43,907 bases of DNA from NCBI GenBank assembly GCA_947453795.1, contig CANGIC010000002.1, positions 1 to 43,907 on the forward strand. The letters are read 5' to 3'. Shown here one piece after another: positions 1-9,159 of this stretch (its first letter is position 1; each line of letters starts with the position of its first letter). The notes under the pieces are model-generated. The model saw nothing but the letters and a program-made list of their open reading frames with translations, was not told the DNA's origin and searched no databases. Both the position numbers and the translations under genes were made by a program. The stretch comes from Flavobacteriales bacterium (GTDB taxonomy: Bacteria > Bacteroidota > Bacteroidia > Flavobacteriales_D > Crocinitomicaceae).

Positions 1-187
1 AATCGTTTTTTTCATGCTACTTAAACCCACTAAAACTTAAAAAGTAACAAGCGTTACATGGTTTTAACTGAAATTAACAATTCAAAGGAGAATTACCAAT
101 GACGAATTACGAATGAGGATTTACAAGTTAAGCATGAGGATAAGCAATTTTTCATTCTTAATTCTTAATTCTTAATTTTTCAATCTC

Positions 188-1066
188 TCACCCTCCATAC
201 CCTTGATGCATCTTCAAGATCATGCCGTCAGAAAGTCCAACTTTGGGGACGAATAGCTCCGAACAACCAAGTTGATTGAGGATAAACAAATATATTTCCA
301 TGGCAGGAACAATCACATCCGCACGATCGGGCTTGAGCTGAAACAATTCAACACGCTTTTTAACGGACAATGGTTCCAATTGATCATGCAAGGCCTGAAT
401 ATCAAGGACACTAACGGATTCATTTTGTTTGGCGCCAAGGATTTTATGAATTTTATTGATGTTACCACCTGTCCCAAAAATTTGGTGTGGTCGAGTCATA
501 TCGACATTTTCATCGATCCAATCGTGCAAAAGATCCCATACAGCGGCATCTACCTTTCCTTTCAATGCGCGCAGTGTCCCGATTTCAAACGAACGCGAAG
601 AAATCAGATGGCCATTTTCGAAGATGCTTACTTCTGTACTTCCTCCCCCAACGTCGATCACAATAAACGGAATCTCCCGGTCAATGTCCAACACCTCAAA
701 ATTTCCAAAAATTAAATCGGCTTCCTCCTGTCCGCTAATTATTTCAATGGTTACGCCCGTTTCTTTTTGAATCTTTTGCAGAATTTTATCTGCATTCTTC
801 GCTTCACGCATAGCTGAGGTCGCAACTGCGCGCAAGGAATGAACCTCGAAAATTTCACTAATCAATCGAAAGGCCTGAATGGTCTTCACGAAGTCATTGC
901 CCTTCTTTTTTGAGATATTCCCTTTATCGAAAACATCTTCACCTAGACGCAACGGAATTCGTGTGTAAGAAACCTTTTTGACATACAAACGCTGCTTATT
1001 CTTGTCCACTTCTCCTACGAGAAGTCGCGCTGCATTCGTTCCTATATCAATTGCTCCAAATTTCAT
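188..1066 (-). CDS. ppx: Exopolyphosphatase / Ppx-GppA family phosphatase
   Basis: N-terminal GAIDIGTNAARLLV and internal VIDVGGGSTEVSIF phosphate-binding motifs; directly downstream of ppk1 on the same strand. Confidence 0.93.
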   Translation of the reverse strand: MKFGAIDIGTNAARLLVGEVDKNKQRLYVKKVSYTRIPLRLGEDVFDKGNISKKKGNDFVKTIQAFRLISEIFEVHSLRAVATSAMREAKNADKILQKIQKETGVTIEIISGQEEADLIFGNFEVLDIDREIPFIVIDVGGGSTEVSIFENGHLISSRSFEIGTLRALKGKVDAAVWDLLHDWIDENVDMTRPHQIFGTGGNINKIHKILGAKQNESVSVLDIQALHDQLEPLSVKKRVELFQLKPDRADVIVPAMEIYLFILNQLGCSELFVPKVGLSDGMILKMHQGYGG

Positions 1067-1169
1067 TTCCTTGTCAAATAAAGCGCAAAAATACAGAACT
1101 GAATGAAGGAAAATACCATTCGTTGAAAACTCTGCAAAGAATTAATGGATTGAGGAAGGGTGGTGAATT

Positions 1170-3218
1170 TTACTCTTGATCTACACTCCCCTCAGCAAGC
1201 CATTTAAAATGTTGGTAGATTTCCATTTGTGCATGAAAAGGCGGTAAATCTCTCTTGTGGTAGCTATTTAAAAAGTCTGCACTGATTAAACGTGCCTTTA
1301 CACTGCCTCGCCATTGGTAGTCGAAAAGTAAATCGAGTTCTTGCTGAATGAATACATCCGATACCTGTACCCCCACTTCGATGCGATTGTCTAAATTACG
1401 CTCCATGAAGTCAGCACTTGTGATGATGTAGGTCGGGTTGCCGTCATTTTGAAAAATCATAAAACGGCCGTGTTCCAAGTAGCGGTCAACAATACTTATT
1501 ACTGTAATGTTTTCGCTCAATCCTTTTTGTCCGGGAATTAAACAACAGATTCCTCGGATAATCATATCAATCTTTACTCCTGCTTTGCTCGCTTGATAGA
1601 GTTTTTCAATAATTTCTGGATCGGTAAGGTTATTCAATTTAATGCGCATCCCGGCGAACTTTCCTTTTTTCGCATGCTCAATCTCACGATTGATGAGCGC
1701 AAGTATTTTTCTACGCGTATTGAACGGCGAAACCAATAAGGTACGAAAAGCAGGACGCTCCAAATTATTTTCAAGGAGACGAAATACTTTTCTTACCTCC
1801 TGCGACACTTGCGTATTGCTGGTCAAAAGACACATATCCGAGTAAATACGGGAGGTTTTCTCATTAAAATTCCCCGTTCCCACATAGGTAATCAATTGTT
1901 CCTTTGTGCGGTTCATGCGGGTAATTTGAAGCAATTTCGAATGTACCTTCATGTTTGGAACACCATAAATGACTTTCACACCAAACTCTTTCAATCGATT
2001 GGCCCAGTACAAATTATTCTGCTCATCAAAGCGCGCTTGCAGCTCCATCACGACGACTACTTCTTTGCCATTGAATGCCGCAGAAAGAATAGCATTCATA
2101 ATGTCTGAATTGCGTGCTATGCGGTAGATATTGATTTTCACCGATTTTACCTTCGGATCGAGCGCCGCCTCACGCAATAAATCTGTGACATAGTCGAAAC
2201 GCTGGTAGGGAAAATGAAGGAGTACATCCTTCTTGAGTACCGTTGGGATTATTCCATGAGGGTGTTCCAAATCAGGATGAATAACAGGCGGCTGCGGTGC
2301 GTAAAGGAAATCTGGATTATTGAATTTCGGGAAGGAAATAAAATCTTTAAAATTGTGGTATCGACCACCTGGAATGGTATTCAATCCTTTCTTGAGGTGC
2401 AAGGACTGTAAGAGAAAATGCAGTAAATCATCCGGCATCTGGCTGTCGTACACAAAGCGCACTGGGGCACCTTTCTTCCGTTCCTTTAGACTATGTTCAA
2501 TTTTCTGAATAAAATTGGTCGACAAGTCATCGTCGATATCCAGCTCTGCATCACGGGTAAACTTAAAGGTATAGGCACTTATTTCATGCGGCTCGAAAAT
2601 GCTAAAAATTTCCTTTAGATGCGTACGAATGATGTCGTCGATAAGGATGATAAAAGACTTCTCTTCCCGATTAATGACTACAAAACGAGAAAGGTCACCA
2701 GGGATTTGAATGAGGGCATAGCGGATTTTCCCATGGCTGCAGAGCATTTTTACAGCCAGATAAATGGCGTAATCTCTCAGTTTTGGAAAATCTCTTTTTT
2801 TGTCCAGTACAATAGGAAATATCTCATGCTTCAATTCCGAATGAAAAAAATCGGACAAATGGCTCACCTGAGAATCCTCCACCTGTTTTTCATTGATGAG
2901 ATGAATGTTATTTTTCCGCAACTCTTCCACCAACACCACAAAAGTTTCCTCAAACTTGACTTGCTGCTGAAGCACAATTTCCCGAATGGTCTTGTATAGA
3001 TCTTCTGCTGTTCCTTCAAACCCATGAACCCTTTGTTTTTTCAACAGCATCATTCTCCGCACATTGGCCACACGAACCCGATAGAATTCATCCATATTGT
3101 TGGAGTATATGCCTAAAAATCGCACACGTTCAATCAATGGAACATTCGGATCCATGGCCTCTTGTAGCACGCGGTCGTTGAACGAAAGCCAGCTCAGTTC
3201 TCGGTTAATTGTATTCAC
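1170..3218 (-). CDS. ppk1: Polyphosphate kinase 1
   Basis: 682 aa; NRELSWLSFNDRVLQEA start, VKINIYRIARNSDIMNAI, VHSKLLQITR, GTGNFNEKTSRIYSD motifs typical of PPK1. Confidence 0.97.
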   Translation of the reverse strand: MNTINRELSWLSFNDRVLQEAMDPNVPLIERVRFLGIYSNNMDEFYRVRVANVRRMMLLKKQRVHGFEGTAEDLYKTIREIVLQQQVKFEETFVVLVEELRKNNIHLINEKQVEDSQVSHLSDFFHSELKHEIFPIVLDKKRDFPKLRDYAIYLAVKMLCSHGKIRYALIQIPGDLSRFVVINREEKSFIILIDDIIRTHLKEIFSIFEPHEISAYTFKFTRDAELDIDDDLSTNFIQKIEHSLKERKKGAPVRFVYDSQMPDDLLHFLLQSLHLKKGLNTIPGGRYHNFKDFISFPKFNNPDFLYAPQPPVIHPDLEHPHGIIPTVLKKDVLLHFPYQRFDYVTDLLREAALDPKVKSVKINIYRIARNSDIMNAILSAAFNGKEVVVVMELQARFDEQNNLYWANRLKEFGVKVIYGVPNMKVHSKLLQITRMNRTKEQLITYVGTGNFNEKTSRIYSDMCLLTSNTQVSQEVRKVFRLLENNLERPAFRTLLVSPFNTRRKILALINREIEHAKKGKFAGMRIKLNNLTDPEIIEKLYQASKAGVKIDMIIRGICCLIPGQKGLSENITVISIVDRYLEHGRFMIFQNDGNPTYIITSADFMERNLDNRIEVGVQVSDVFIQQELDLLFDYQWRGSVKARLISADFLNSYHKRDLPPFHAQMEIYQHFKWLAEGSVDQE

Positions 3219-3426
3219 AATTCAAAATTGGTCATTTGAAATGAAGTGGAAGGTAAAATTGAGATTAAAAAAATGTGAAGACTCGTGTTGCGGGTTATGA
3301 GTGATGAGTGACGAATTACCAATTTGGCCCTTCGAAGAACAATCGAGTCTTTCAGCAAAGCGGTCTTTTGTCTATCAGTCTGCTTTGGCAGGCGGTCTTT
3401 TGTCTATCAAAGGGTAAAGAGCGAAG

Positions 3427-3463
3427 AAAAACAGAGTGGAGTGAACCGCTCTCACTCTGTTTT
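3427..3463 (-). terminator. Intrinsic terminator downstream of tRNA-Val
   Basis: Inverted repeat AAAACAGAGTG...CACTCTGTTTT with T-run on the minus strand, just 3' of the tRNA. Confidence 0.75.
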
Positions 3464-3465
3464 GT

Positions 3466-3539
3466 GGGTAATACTGGATTCGAACCAGTGACCCCTGCCC
3501 TGTCAAGGCAGTACTCTAAACCAACTGAGCTAATTACCC
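3466..3539 (-). tRNA. tRNA-Val(GAC)
   Basis: RC is GGGTAATTAGCTCAGTTGGTTTAGAGTACTGCCTTGACAGGGCAGGGGTCACTGGTTCGAACCAGTATTACCC; 7-bp acceptor stem, CTGCC-TTGACAG-GGCAG anticodon arm (anticodon GAC), GGTTCGAACC T-arm. Confidence 0.95.
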
Positions 3540-3603
3540 GGGAACACAAAGGTAGAAAAGATCAGCAGGAAACCAACCTTTTCAAATTCGACAACGCCCT
3601 TGT

Positions 3604-4377
3604 TTGAATAGTTTCCCTGCCTTCACAAGACGCTTTAATCTGAAAAACGCGTATTTTCATCAAAAAATTCATTGTGTTATGCGCTTCATCATCTTCATTC
3701 TGTGCCTCACTTCCTCTATTGTTTCTCTTGCACAGAAATCTTTTCAAGTAAAAGTAGTCGTACGTTCCATTGATGGAATTCCTTTAGAGAACATCTCAAT
3801 AACGTCAATGAACGGTACATCAGTCATTGGAAATAAAACAGATGTGAATGGAATCTGCAATTTAGTTTTATCCCAAAAATCCTTTTCGATAACAGCTCAA
3901 GATGAAACGGAAAATTATGCCTCCACCATGGTACCTGTTTCTCTCAACAAAGCGGAAAACTGCTTCGTAAATATTGAGATGGTTCCCGGTGCTAAAATGA
4001 ATTTGGAACGGCTAAAGCTGGATGATATTAAATATGGGAAAGCGGATTCAATAGGAAATAAACCTTGTAGCGATACCAATTTTGTTGAGGCCAGTTATCC
4101 CGGTGGCAACGAAGGTTTAATGAAGTACATCAGAGAAACCATTCGCTATCCAGAAGTCAGCTTGGATAGAAATGAATCAGGTAGAGTCTATCTTTCATTC
4201 ATTATTGAAACAGATGGGAACCTTTCTCATGTGAAGGTCGTTCGCGGCGTGTCACCTGAACTTGACCAAGAGGCAATGCGCGTGTTTGTCAAATCGCCAA
4301 AATGGGTGCCCGCTGTTTGCAATGGAACAGTAGTCCGAAGTAGTTACAAAATTCCAATAACTTTCAGTTTACAATAA
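3604..4377 (+). CDS. Secreted protein with carboxypeptidase-like N-terminus and TonB C-terminal domain (energy transducer TonB-like); likely start 3679 (MRFIIFILCLTSS...)
   Basis: Signal peptide; C-terminal GRVYLSFIIETDGNLSHVKVVRGVSPELDQEAMRVFVKSPKWVPA TonB_C pattern. Confidence 0.8.
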   Translation: MNSFPAFTRRFNLKNAYFHQKIHCVMRFIIFILCLTSSIVSLAQKSFQVKVVVRSIDGIPLENISITSMNGTSVIGNKTDVNGICNLVLSQKSFSITAQDETENYASTMVPVSLNKAENCFVNIEMVPGAKMNLERLKLDDIKYGKADSIGNKPCSDTNFVEASYPGGNEGLMKYIRETIRYPEVSLDRNESGRVYLSFIIETDGNLSHVKVVRGVSPELDQEAMRVFVKSPKWVPAVCNGTVVRSSYKIPITFSLQ

Positions 4378-4387
4378 ATCTATTCTG

Positions 4388-5218
4388 ATGAAATTCATTT
4401 CTTTCTTTTCTTTTTTATTGTCTATAATAACGAGTTCATTTGCTTATTCCCAAGACTATCTCAATCCCTACAATGGATTCGCGAAAGGTGATACGGTATA
4501 TGCCTTCCACGACAATATCCCTATGTTTTCCAGTCCAAACACGATGTCAAAATTAGTGGCGGAGATCAGATTAAATCAAGTGATTACCATTGCCTCAGCA
4601 CGCGAACAGGATTTCTCCATTGCATACAATTCGAACGAGTTTCTCCATGTCAACTTTAAAGGCAAAAAGGGATTCATTCAGCGAAAACATCTCGCCGCAA
4701 AACAGTTGATCCATGCACCAAGTAAGTCCATCATGCTTTTTCAATTTGCGTTGAATGCAGACCGTCAATACGATTTGAACTACAGCGAATACAGCGGGAA
4801 TGAACTTGTCCAAACAATGCCCTTGACCATGTACAGCAATGCCTGTAATGTTTCTTTGGAAGACACGCATGGACTGGATAGTGTTACCGCATTCCTCGTT
4901 GTGGACCATTTCGCCGAGGCCTGTGGAGTCAATGGAGGCCTTGATTATTACACATGGAATTCGGGTGAATTGTCTTTGATGGCTACACTTTTTGAGGTGG
5001 GAGATGGCGGAGTGTATTCCTTGCAAGAACGGCTTGTATTCCCCACAGATCCTGGAGGATTACCTGATAAAGTGATTTTTGAGGCGTCCGAAGAAAATGT
5101 GTATGACGAAGAAACGGAATGGATTTCCACCTTGAATACACGAAGAGTTTATCAATGGGTGTATGGGAATTTGTACCCAGAATTTAAAAAATCGTTTGAG
5201 GAGGAAGTTGAAGAGTAA
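4388..5218 (+). CDS. Hypothetical secreted protein with possible SH3-like region
   Basis: Signal peptide and intact 276-aa ORF; N-terminal IPMFSSPNTMSKLVAEIRLNQVITI...KGFIQRKHL looks like a bacterial SH3-type segment. Confidence 0.6.
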   Translation: MKFISFFSFLLSIITSSFAYSQDYLNPYNGFAKGDTVYAFHDNIPMFSSPNTMSKLVAEIRLNQVITIASAREQDFSIAYNSNEFLHVNFKGKKGFIQRKHLAAKQLIHAPSKSIMLFQFALNADRQYDLNYSEYSGNELVQTMPLTMYSNACNVSLEDTHGLDSVTAFLVVDHFAEACGVNGGLDYYTWNSGELSLMATLFEVGDGGVYSLQERLVFPTDPGGLPDKVIFEASEENVYDEETEWISTLNTRRVYQWVYGNLYPEFKKSFEEEVEE

Positions 5219-5237
5219 CAGAATAGAACGAACGACG

Positions 5238-5624
5238 ATGAAAAGATTTATTTTGGCCTCTAGTATAATGGGCTTTATTATGTTTAGCAGCGCAACATCG
5301 CCCACTCACGAAGGCATGTGCAACATCAGCATTTCAAAAGCATACACACAAAATGTACTCGGCAAGAACATCGGGTATTATGTCGAATTCAAAAACAACG
5401 CTAGCCGCAGTGTTGATGCCTTAAAATGGAAAGCGACCTTTTACGATAATTTCAATGAGCAAAAGGGAGTGAGAGATGGATCTTGGAGCTCTGGAAATTT
5501 CATTTCACCCATTGCGCCAAAATCGACCGCCATAGATTTAGAAAGTAACTGGGTAAATGACGCCACAAAAGTGAGAATTACCATCACCAAGGTGCATTTC
5601 ACTGATGGCATGACCTGCGATTAA
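5238..5624 (+). CDS. Small secreted hypothetical protein
   Basis: In-frame MKRFILASSIMGFIMFSSATSP signal peptide inside the ORF 5163-5624. Confidence 0.6.
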   Translation: MKRFILASSIMGFIMFSSATSPTHEGMCNISISKAYTQNVLGKNIGYYVEFKNNASRSVDALKWKATFYDNFNEQKGVRDGSWSSGNFISPIAPKSTAIDLESNWVNDATKVRITITKVHFTDGMTCD

Positions 5625-5959
5625 TTCTTCTTTCGAGGAGCAGATTTCTTGCGCATACTTGGCATTGAAGTAGGTTGATTTCTCAGTTCTTCTAAAATAG
5701 GAGAACTATTGAATTTAAGGAATTGTTTCATAATATGATTGGTCAATTCCTCCTTATTGTCAAGTAAGTCATTAAGCTCAAATTCTTTATCATCGCGATT
5801 TAAAATCAACAGGTTGACAAAATCCTCAGCAACAGCCAAACGCATCGATATCAATAAGATATCATTGTATTTACGAATCAGCTCTGTGATTTTCTCTTCT
5901 TGTTGGGAGGTCATGTAGTGTGCTTTTGCAGATGACTTCAAAGATACACTGCATTGCAA
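5621..5959 (-). CDS. Hypothetical protein
   Basis: 112-aa ORF; likely start MTSQQEEKITELIRKYND; basic C-terminus; convergent with the previous gene. Confidence 0.5.
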   Translation of the reverse strand: MQCSVSLKSSAKAHYMTSQQEEKITELIRKYNDILLISMRLAVAEDFVNLLILNRDDKEFELNDLLDNKEELTNHIMKQFLKFNSSPILEELRNQPTSMPSMRKKSAPRKKN

Positions 5960-6118
5960 TTTCAGCGATAAAAAGTTGTCAACATCGACTAGGAAGCAGG
6001 TAATTTTTATTGAATTTTCAGGGATAAAAAACCGGTAAATAAAATACGTGTCGATTGTCGAAGTAGAGACTGAAAAAGAACAAAATCCACCGACTGATCA
6101 ACTACCGACTGATCAGTC

Positions 6119-6155
6119 AAAAAAAATGCCCTCGGGCCGGAATCCGAGGGCAAAA
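6119..6155 (-). terminator. Intrinsic terminator
   Basis: GCCCTCGG-gccggaat-CCGAGGGC stem, T-run on minus strand; follows ORF 6159-6680. Confidence 0.8.
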
Positions 6156-6158
6156 CCA

Positions 6159-6567
6159 TTAAACTTCAAATGCTAAAACAAACCGAATCGAGTGATGGTC
6201 ACATTTTTTCAATTTAAACATTAACCAATTAAACCGATCTAACTCCACTTCGTCAACTTTCTTTTTTGAGGTCCGAAAATCTTCTCTCAAAGCGTAATCA
6301 GAAGTCAAAATCTCAAGGATTTTAATGTTTGAGTCAGTGCCAGAAATCAACATCAATTTCCCTGGGGTAGTAGGAATCTTTTGTAGAATTTTTTTATAAA
6401 GCGCTAATTGACCTTCAAGATCCTCTTTATATGCGTACTTTTTTTTCTTTTTTGAAGTTAATTCCTCTGGGACAAGGATTTCTTCGTTCGACTCTTGAAG
6501 CTCATAACGCTTCTTTTTCAATTCAAAATTAGGAATACCACAATCAACCAATCTTACAGCCATAGAC
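6159..6567 (-). CDS. Hypothetical protein (similar by eye to ORF 30440-30877); ORF extends to 6680, likely start MSMAVRLVDCG
   Basis: Intact ORF followed by a terminator; shared ALYKKILQ..P..PG...LTSDYALR pattern with 30440-30877. Confidence 0.55.
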
Positions 6568-6756
6568 ATACATCGTTTAAGTGAAACAAAAAAAAGAAAA
6601 CAAGAAACAAAGAACTTAATACCAGATTCCGGTTTCTGGTCAAGCGTTATCCTTACGCATCCTTGTTTAATAAATAACAATATTTATCAAAAACATTAAA
6701 AATAGTTAGAATTATGTCCCACAGTCGTATGTCAAGTGTTCTTTAAACACTGAGCT

Positions 6757-7080
6757 ATGATTCCTATATATCTCCTTATTCTTGCTGCATTCGCGACACG
6801 CTATATCGCATGGAGGTTATTCATGAAAAAAGTTGCGCTGATTTGCCATCGATACGATCTCACTTATGTGTTTGAGGACAGTCATGTAACTGAGTTAAAC
6901 CTCAAAAGGAAAGATCCAGGCGGTTATATTTTCTACTGCGAATGGTCGGCATACCACTTTTTCTATCTCAAAGGACCAAACCCTTACGACATTTTAGTCT
7001 CGTTTAAAGCGTATCGTATTGAAAATTTTTATTCGGCAAATGCGATTGAGAAACTTCGCGCATTGAATGCTGTGGCGTAA
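6757..7080 (+). CDS. Hypothetical membrane-anchored protein
   Basis: 107-aa ORF, hydrophobic N-terminus MIPIYLLILAAFATRYIAW. Confidence 0.45.
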   Translation: MIPIYLLILAAFATRYIAWRLFMKKVALICHRYDLTYVFEDSHVTELNLKRKDPGGYIFYCEWSAYHFFYLKGPNPYDILVSFKAYRIENFYSANAIEKLRALNAVA

Positions 7081-7093
7081 TTCATTCATTTTT

Positions 7094-7507
7094 TTAGATA
7101 GTTACCCGATACACATCTGTTTTGTTTCGGGAAATATCTGGAACGATAAATCCGCCGGGTTCAGGAATTTCCTCTTTTAAAGTGAATGATTTACATCCTT
7201 TAGGCAGACCTTTAAAGATGAGGGTGAAGTTATACACGCCATTGTGGAAGATCCTAGTCCATTGTGGTGCGAGTGAAATTCCATCCCAATGCACCAACTG
7301 AATTCTTTGTCCGTCATCACATATGAGGTAGGTCGTTTTCCAAATGCGAACTCCCATTCCGAATTCACAGGGAATAGAGCAATGAACAATCACTTGACGT
7401 TCCTCTTCGATTTTCGGTTTCACCGAAATCTTTATTTTGGTTTTGGGTTTTGCGACAAGGGTGTCTGTATCTGACATTTGGAAACTCATGACATGTATTT
7501 TAAGCAA
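7094..7507 (-). CDS. Small beta-rich hypothetical protein, paralog of 10160-10612 and 11863-12342
   Basis: Shared pattern GISLAPQWTRIFHNGVYNFTLIFKGLPKG vs GIPIAPTKYHFQCQGQAHSYTLYFPALPKG. Confidence 0.6.
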   Translation of the reverse strand: MLKIHVMSFQMSDTDTLVAKPKTKIKISVKPKIEEERQVIVHCSIPCEFGMGVRIWKTTYLICDDGQRIQLVHWDGISLAPQWTRIFHNGVYNFTLIFKGLPKGCKSFTLKEEIPEPGGFIVPDISRNKTDVYRVTI

Positions 7508-7764
7508 AATACAACGAAATAGCGGTTTTACCTCATGTTGGATGGACTATTTGAGAAGAAAAAAAGAGATGCCGCTCACTTCCAGGCAAAATAATTCAGA
7601 TATATGTGTCTTGAATGTGTGCTTTATGAATCGTGAAACCTTGAATCTTGAATTTCGGATCTAATTAAAGTAATCGAAATACATCATCTGTGATCGTCGA
7701 TGAATAGATGGCACCTGACTTATTTTGGGCTTTCGGCAAACGACTTCTCTAAAAAAGGAGAGTG

Positions 7765-8193
7765 TTATATTTGAGTCGAATAGTTGAATTTATCCAATAC
7801 CTCTTGAAGTGACTCTATTTCTTGCTGTGTAGCTTCCGTGAGTGAGTCTATTTGTTCAACCGGAAGTATGGCAATGCGTCTTGTTACTGTGCCATCGTAT
7901 TTATCGTGTACTGGACCTTCAGAGGTATTCAGGAATTTCAATTTGAGTGCTTTATTTTTTAATTCAGACATGAGAAAAATTTCACGGCGTACTGGTGCGG
8001 AAGCGTTGTGTATGCGTGTCTTTAAGTCAGTCAAGGCGTCAATCTCGGCCTCTATTGTAGCCATGAGTTCAACGGGGTCATAAGACCGTCTGTTTCCTTC
8101 AAGCACCGAATTGTTTTTATTCAATCGGTCCCAAAGTGTGTGTAGCAATGCTACTTTCTTGTTCTTTAGTTTAAGCGCTTGCGCAATCGTCAT
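7765..8193 (-). CDS. DIP1984 family protein
   Basis: AQALKLKNKKVALLHTLWDRLNKNNSVLEG...DPVELMATIEAEIDALTDLKTRI fits the DIP1984/septicolysin-annotated family from memory. Confidence 0.65.
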   Translation of the reverse strand: MTIAQALKLKNKKVALLHTLWDRLNKNNSVLEGNRRSYDPVELMATIEAEIDALTDLKTRIHNASAPVRREIFLMSELKNKALKLKFLNTSEGPVHDKYDGTVTRRIAILPVEQIDSLTEATQQEIESLQEVLDKFNYSTQI

Positions 8194-8294
8194 AGATCTA
8201 TAAATTATTAGTGGTTACAAAGTTTAATTTGGGGTAAAAGTTGGCCCCGTGGGCGATATTTCATCGCCCAACAGTGACCACAGCTTCAGGTTAG

Positions 8295-8819
8295 TTAGTA
8301 CTCAGTACCCCAGCCGACGAGAATTCGTTTCAATCGGTCTTTCGCCCGCATGACCGTCATTCCAATATTCGTTTCAGGAATATTCATTAACACCGCAATT
8401 TCCTTCCCGCTATAACCGAAATAGTATTTCAGCGTTAGGACAATCCGGTCGCGCTCCCCTACCCTTTCAAGCGCTTTTCGAAGCGTTTTACTATCCACTC
8501 CGTATTCATCCGAGAAAGACGTTGAGTCGGACAAATTTTTTAAATCATCCGTACCGACACGAATCGACAAGGAATTTCCTTTGCGCTCCATTAAATCAAA
8601 GCAATGGTTGCGCGTCATCGTATACATCCATGAACTCAAGGTGCCTATCCCTTCATTGTATTGACCAATGCGCGTCCAGGCCTTAAGTATTACATCCTGT
8701 ACAACATCATCCAACCAGTATTCATACCCTTTCGCAAGGAATTTTTTTGCCGTCATTCTTACCATCGCTTCGTTGTTCAACACCGCTTGCTCCATTGTTT
8801 CCATCATTCTTCTTTCCAT
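8295..8819 (-). CDS. ECF-type RNA polymerase sigma factor
   Basis: Sigma-70 region 2 (YEYWLDDVVQDVILKAW...SSWMYTMTRNHCFDLMERK) and region 4 (DRIVLTLKYYFGYSGKEIAVLMNIPETNIGMTVMRAKDRLKRIL). Confidence 0.93.
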   Translation of the reverse strand: MERRMMETMEQAVLNNEAMVRMTAKKFLAKGYEYWLDDVVQDVILKAWTRIGQYNEGIGTLSSWMYTMTRNHCFDLMERKGNSLSIRVGTDDLKNLSDSTSFSDEYGVDSKTLRKALERVGERDRIVLTLKYYFGYSGKEIAVLMNIPETNIGMTVMRAKDRLKRILVGWGTEY

Positions 8820-8854
8820 ATACCAGTTGTTTTAGTTGTTTGCAGTACCTAAAG

Positions 8855-9045
8855 GTTACCCCCCATATATAGGTGTTCTAAAATCGAGTGCCGACTTCCC
8901 TGATTTTTAGTCACAATCATATACCCATAGTATAAGGCATACACCATGTGATATGATCCATAACTGAAACCAGGGAAGGACACATCTAATCCTTATCGCT
9001 CCGGAGAGAAATAAGTAGAAATTCTATAGTAAAGGGGGGTGGGAT
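8855..9045 (+). ncRNA. Candidate 6S RNA-like structured RNA
   Basis: Nested complementary blocks in an otherwise non-coding gap: ACCCCCC/GGGGGGT, TATAG/CTATA, TTCTA/TAGAA, CTTCCCTG/CAGGGAAG, ATCATAT/ATATGAT, plus a local CTTAT...ATAAG hairpin on the 3' side of the central bubble. Confidence 0.55.
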
Positions 9046-9159
9046 TTTACACGCCGTGCTGTTAACGCATGACTTTTAAATAAGTAACAATCTTTTTTGA
9101 TATTTTTTCGAAATAAAACACATCTTATTGTAATTCAATACATTAACTCTTGATATTTT

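Noticed and set aside
272-715. Plus-strand ORFs over ppx/ppk1 (272-715, 456-770, 1642-1845, 1809-2108, 2619-2999 etc.)
   Set aside because: Antisense to clearly conserved coding frames; compositional shadow ORFs.
3308-3607. ORFs 3308-3607 (+) and 3352-3549 (-)
   Set aside because: Both run through the tRNA-Val gene; the NTGFEPVTPALSRQYSKPTELIT and VGLEYCLDRAGVTGSNPVLPTK peptides are typical tRNA-derived false ORFs.
7437-7664. ORF 7437-7664 (+)
   Set aside because: Overlaps the 7094-7507 gene on the opposite strand and runs through repeat-like intergenic DNA; no protein-like pattern.
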